A DNA stretch of 5,520 nt, from NCBI GenBank assembly GCA_003641555.1, contig QNAT01000100.1:1-5520 (forward strand). Reading direction: 5' to 3'. Numbering within the stretch: position 1 is the stretch's first letter; each line of letters opens with the position of its first letter. Below, piece after piece: positions 5,400 to 5,520 of the stretch. A program made the position numbers and the translations under genes. The notes below the pieces were generated by a model. The model made no database searches, had not been told where the DNA came from, and was given only the letters and a program-made list of their open reading frames with translations. Source of the DNA: Thermotoga sp. (GTDB lineage Bacteria > Thermotogota > Thermotogae > B3-G13).

Positions 5400-5520
5400 T
5401 CAAAATTCTGTCTTACTGCTGAATGTAAAGTTCTTCGTCCTGATATAAGGAGCTACTACAGGGGCAACGAACCCTGGTTTTGCCAAACGCTCTTCTGATA
5501 TCATATCCACTGCCTTCAAC
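5400..5520 (-). CDS. C-terminal part of an unidentified protein
   Basis: On the minus strand one frame is open from the right edge to a TGA at 5402-5400, giving 39 residues that begin LKAVDMISEERLAKPG and end KNFTFSSKTEF. The middle segment FVAPVVAPYIRTK is hydrophobic with two prolines and ends in a basic patch. The composition looks like real protein, and a terminator-like hairpin follows at the expected distance. I do not recognise the family and assign no function. Other frames in this stretch close sooner or read less like protein. It is co-oriented with gltX but separated from it by 272 bases with repeats and a probable terminator, so a shared operon is unlikely. Confidence 0.55.
   Translation of the reverse strand, partial: LKAVDMISEERLAKPGFVAPVVAPYIRTKNFTFSSKTEF

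Overview
The window is a compact bacterial housekeeping block of low to moderate GC (about 40% by eye). Three purine biosynthesis genes read rightward as one apparent operon, purH-purD-purE. They converge, with a gap of only 10 bases, on a leftward glutamyl-tRNA synthetase gene, gltX. Beyond gltX, at the right edge, is the last part of another leftward gene that I cannot name. All four complete genes have good Shine-Dalgarno sequences (AGGAGG or close). They use many AGA/AGG and ATA codons, and the proteins are rich in Lys and Glu. This suggests an anaerobic or thermophile-like bacterium or an uncultured candidate phylum. No 16S gene or other marker is present, so I do not name a taxon.

Layout. 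Positions 1-503 hold no supported gene. They contain palindromic intergenic repeats (92-219), a second hairpin element with decayed flanking copies (about 38-60 and 291-351), and then the likely purH promoter and ribosome binding site. purH (504-2012), purD (start best placed at the TTG at 2026, end 3273) and purE (start best placed at the ATG at 3270, end 3671) follow with a 13-base gap and then a 4-base ATGA overlap. gltX occupies 5127-3682 on the minus strand, with its own promoter-like sequence and strong ribosome binding site. Positions 5128-5399 hold that promoter, a decayed relative of the left-hand repeats, and a hairpin plus T-run that fits a terminator for the partial gene at 5400-5520.

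How the genes work together. PurD makes GAR early in de novo IMP synthesis, PurE forms the carboxylated imidazole CAIR in the middle, and PurH performs the last two steps to IMP. The remaining purine genes, including any purK, must lie elsewhere. GltX charges tRNA with glutamate and has no direct link to purine synthesis; its position looks like simple adjacency.

I found no new defence, mobile or biosynthetic system. The points most worth a second look are the hairpin repeats that differ by a compensatory base-pair change, and a short PurE in which a normally conserved histidine is a proline. Smaller points are the altered KTLHP motif of PurH and related decayed repeats on both sides of the gene block.
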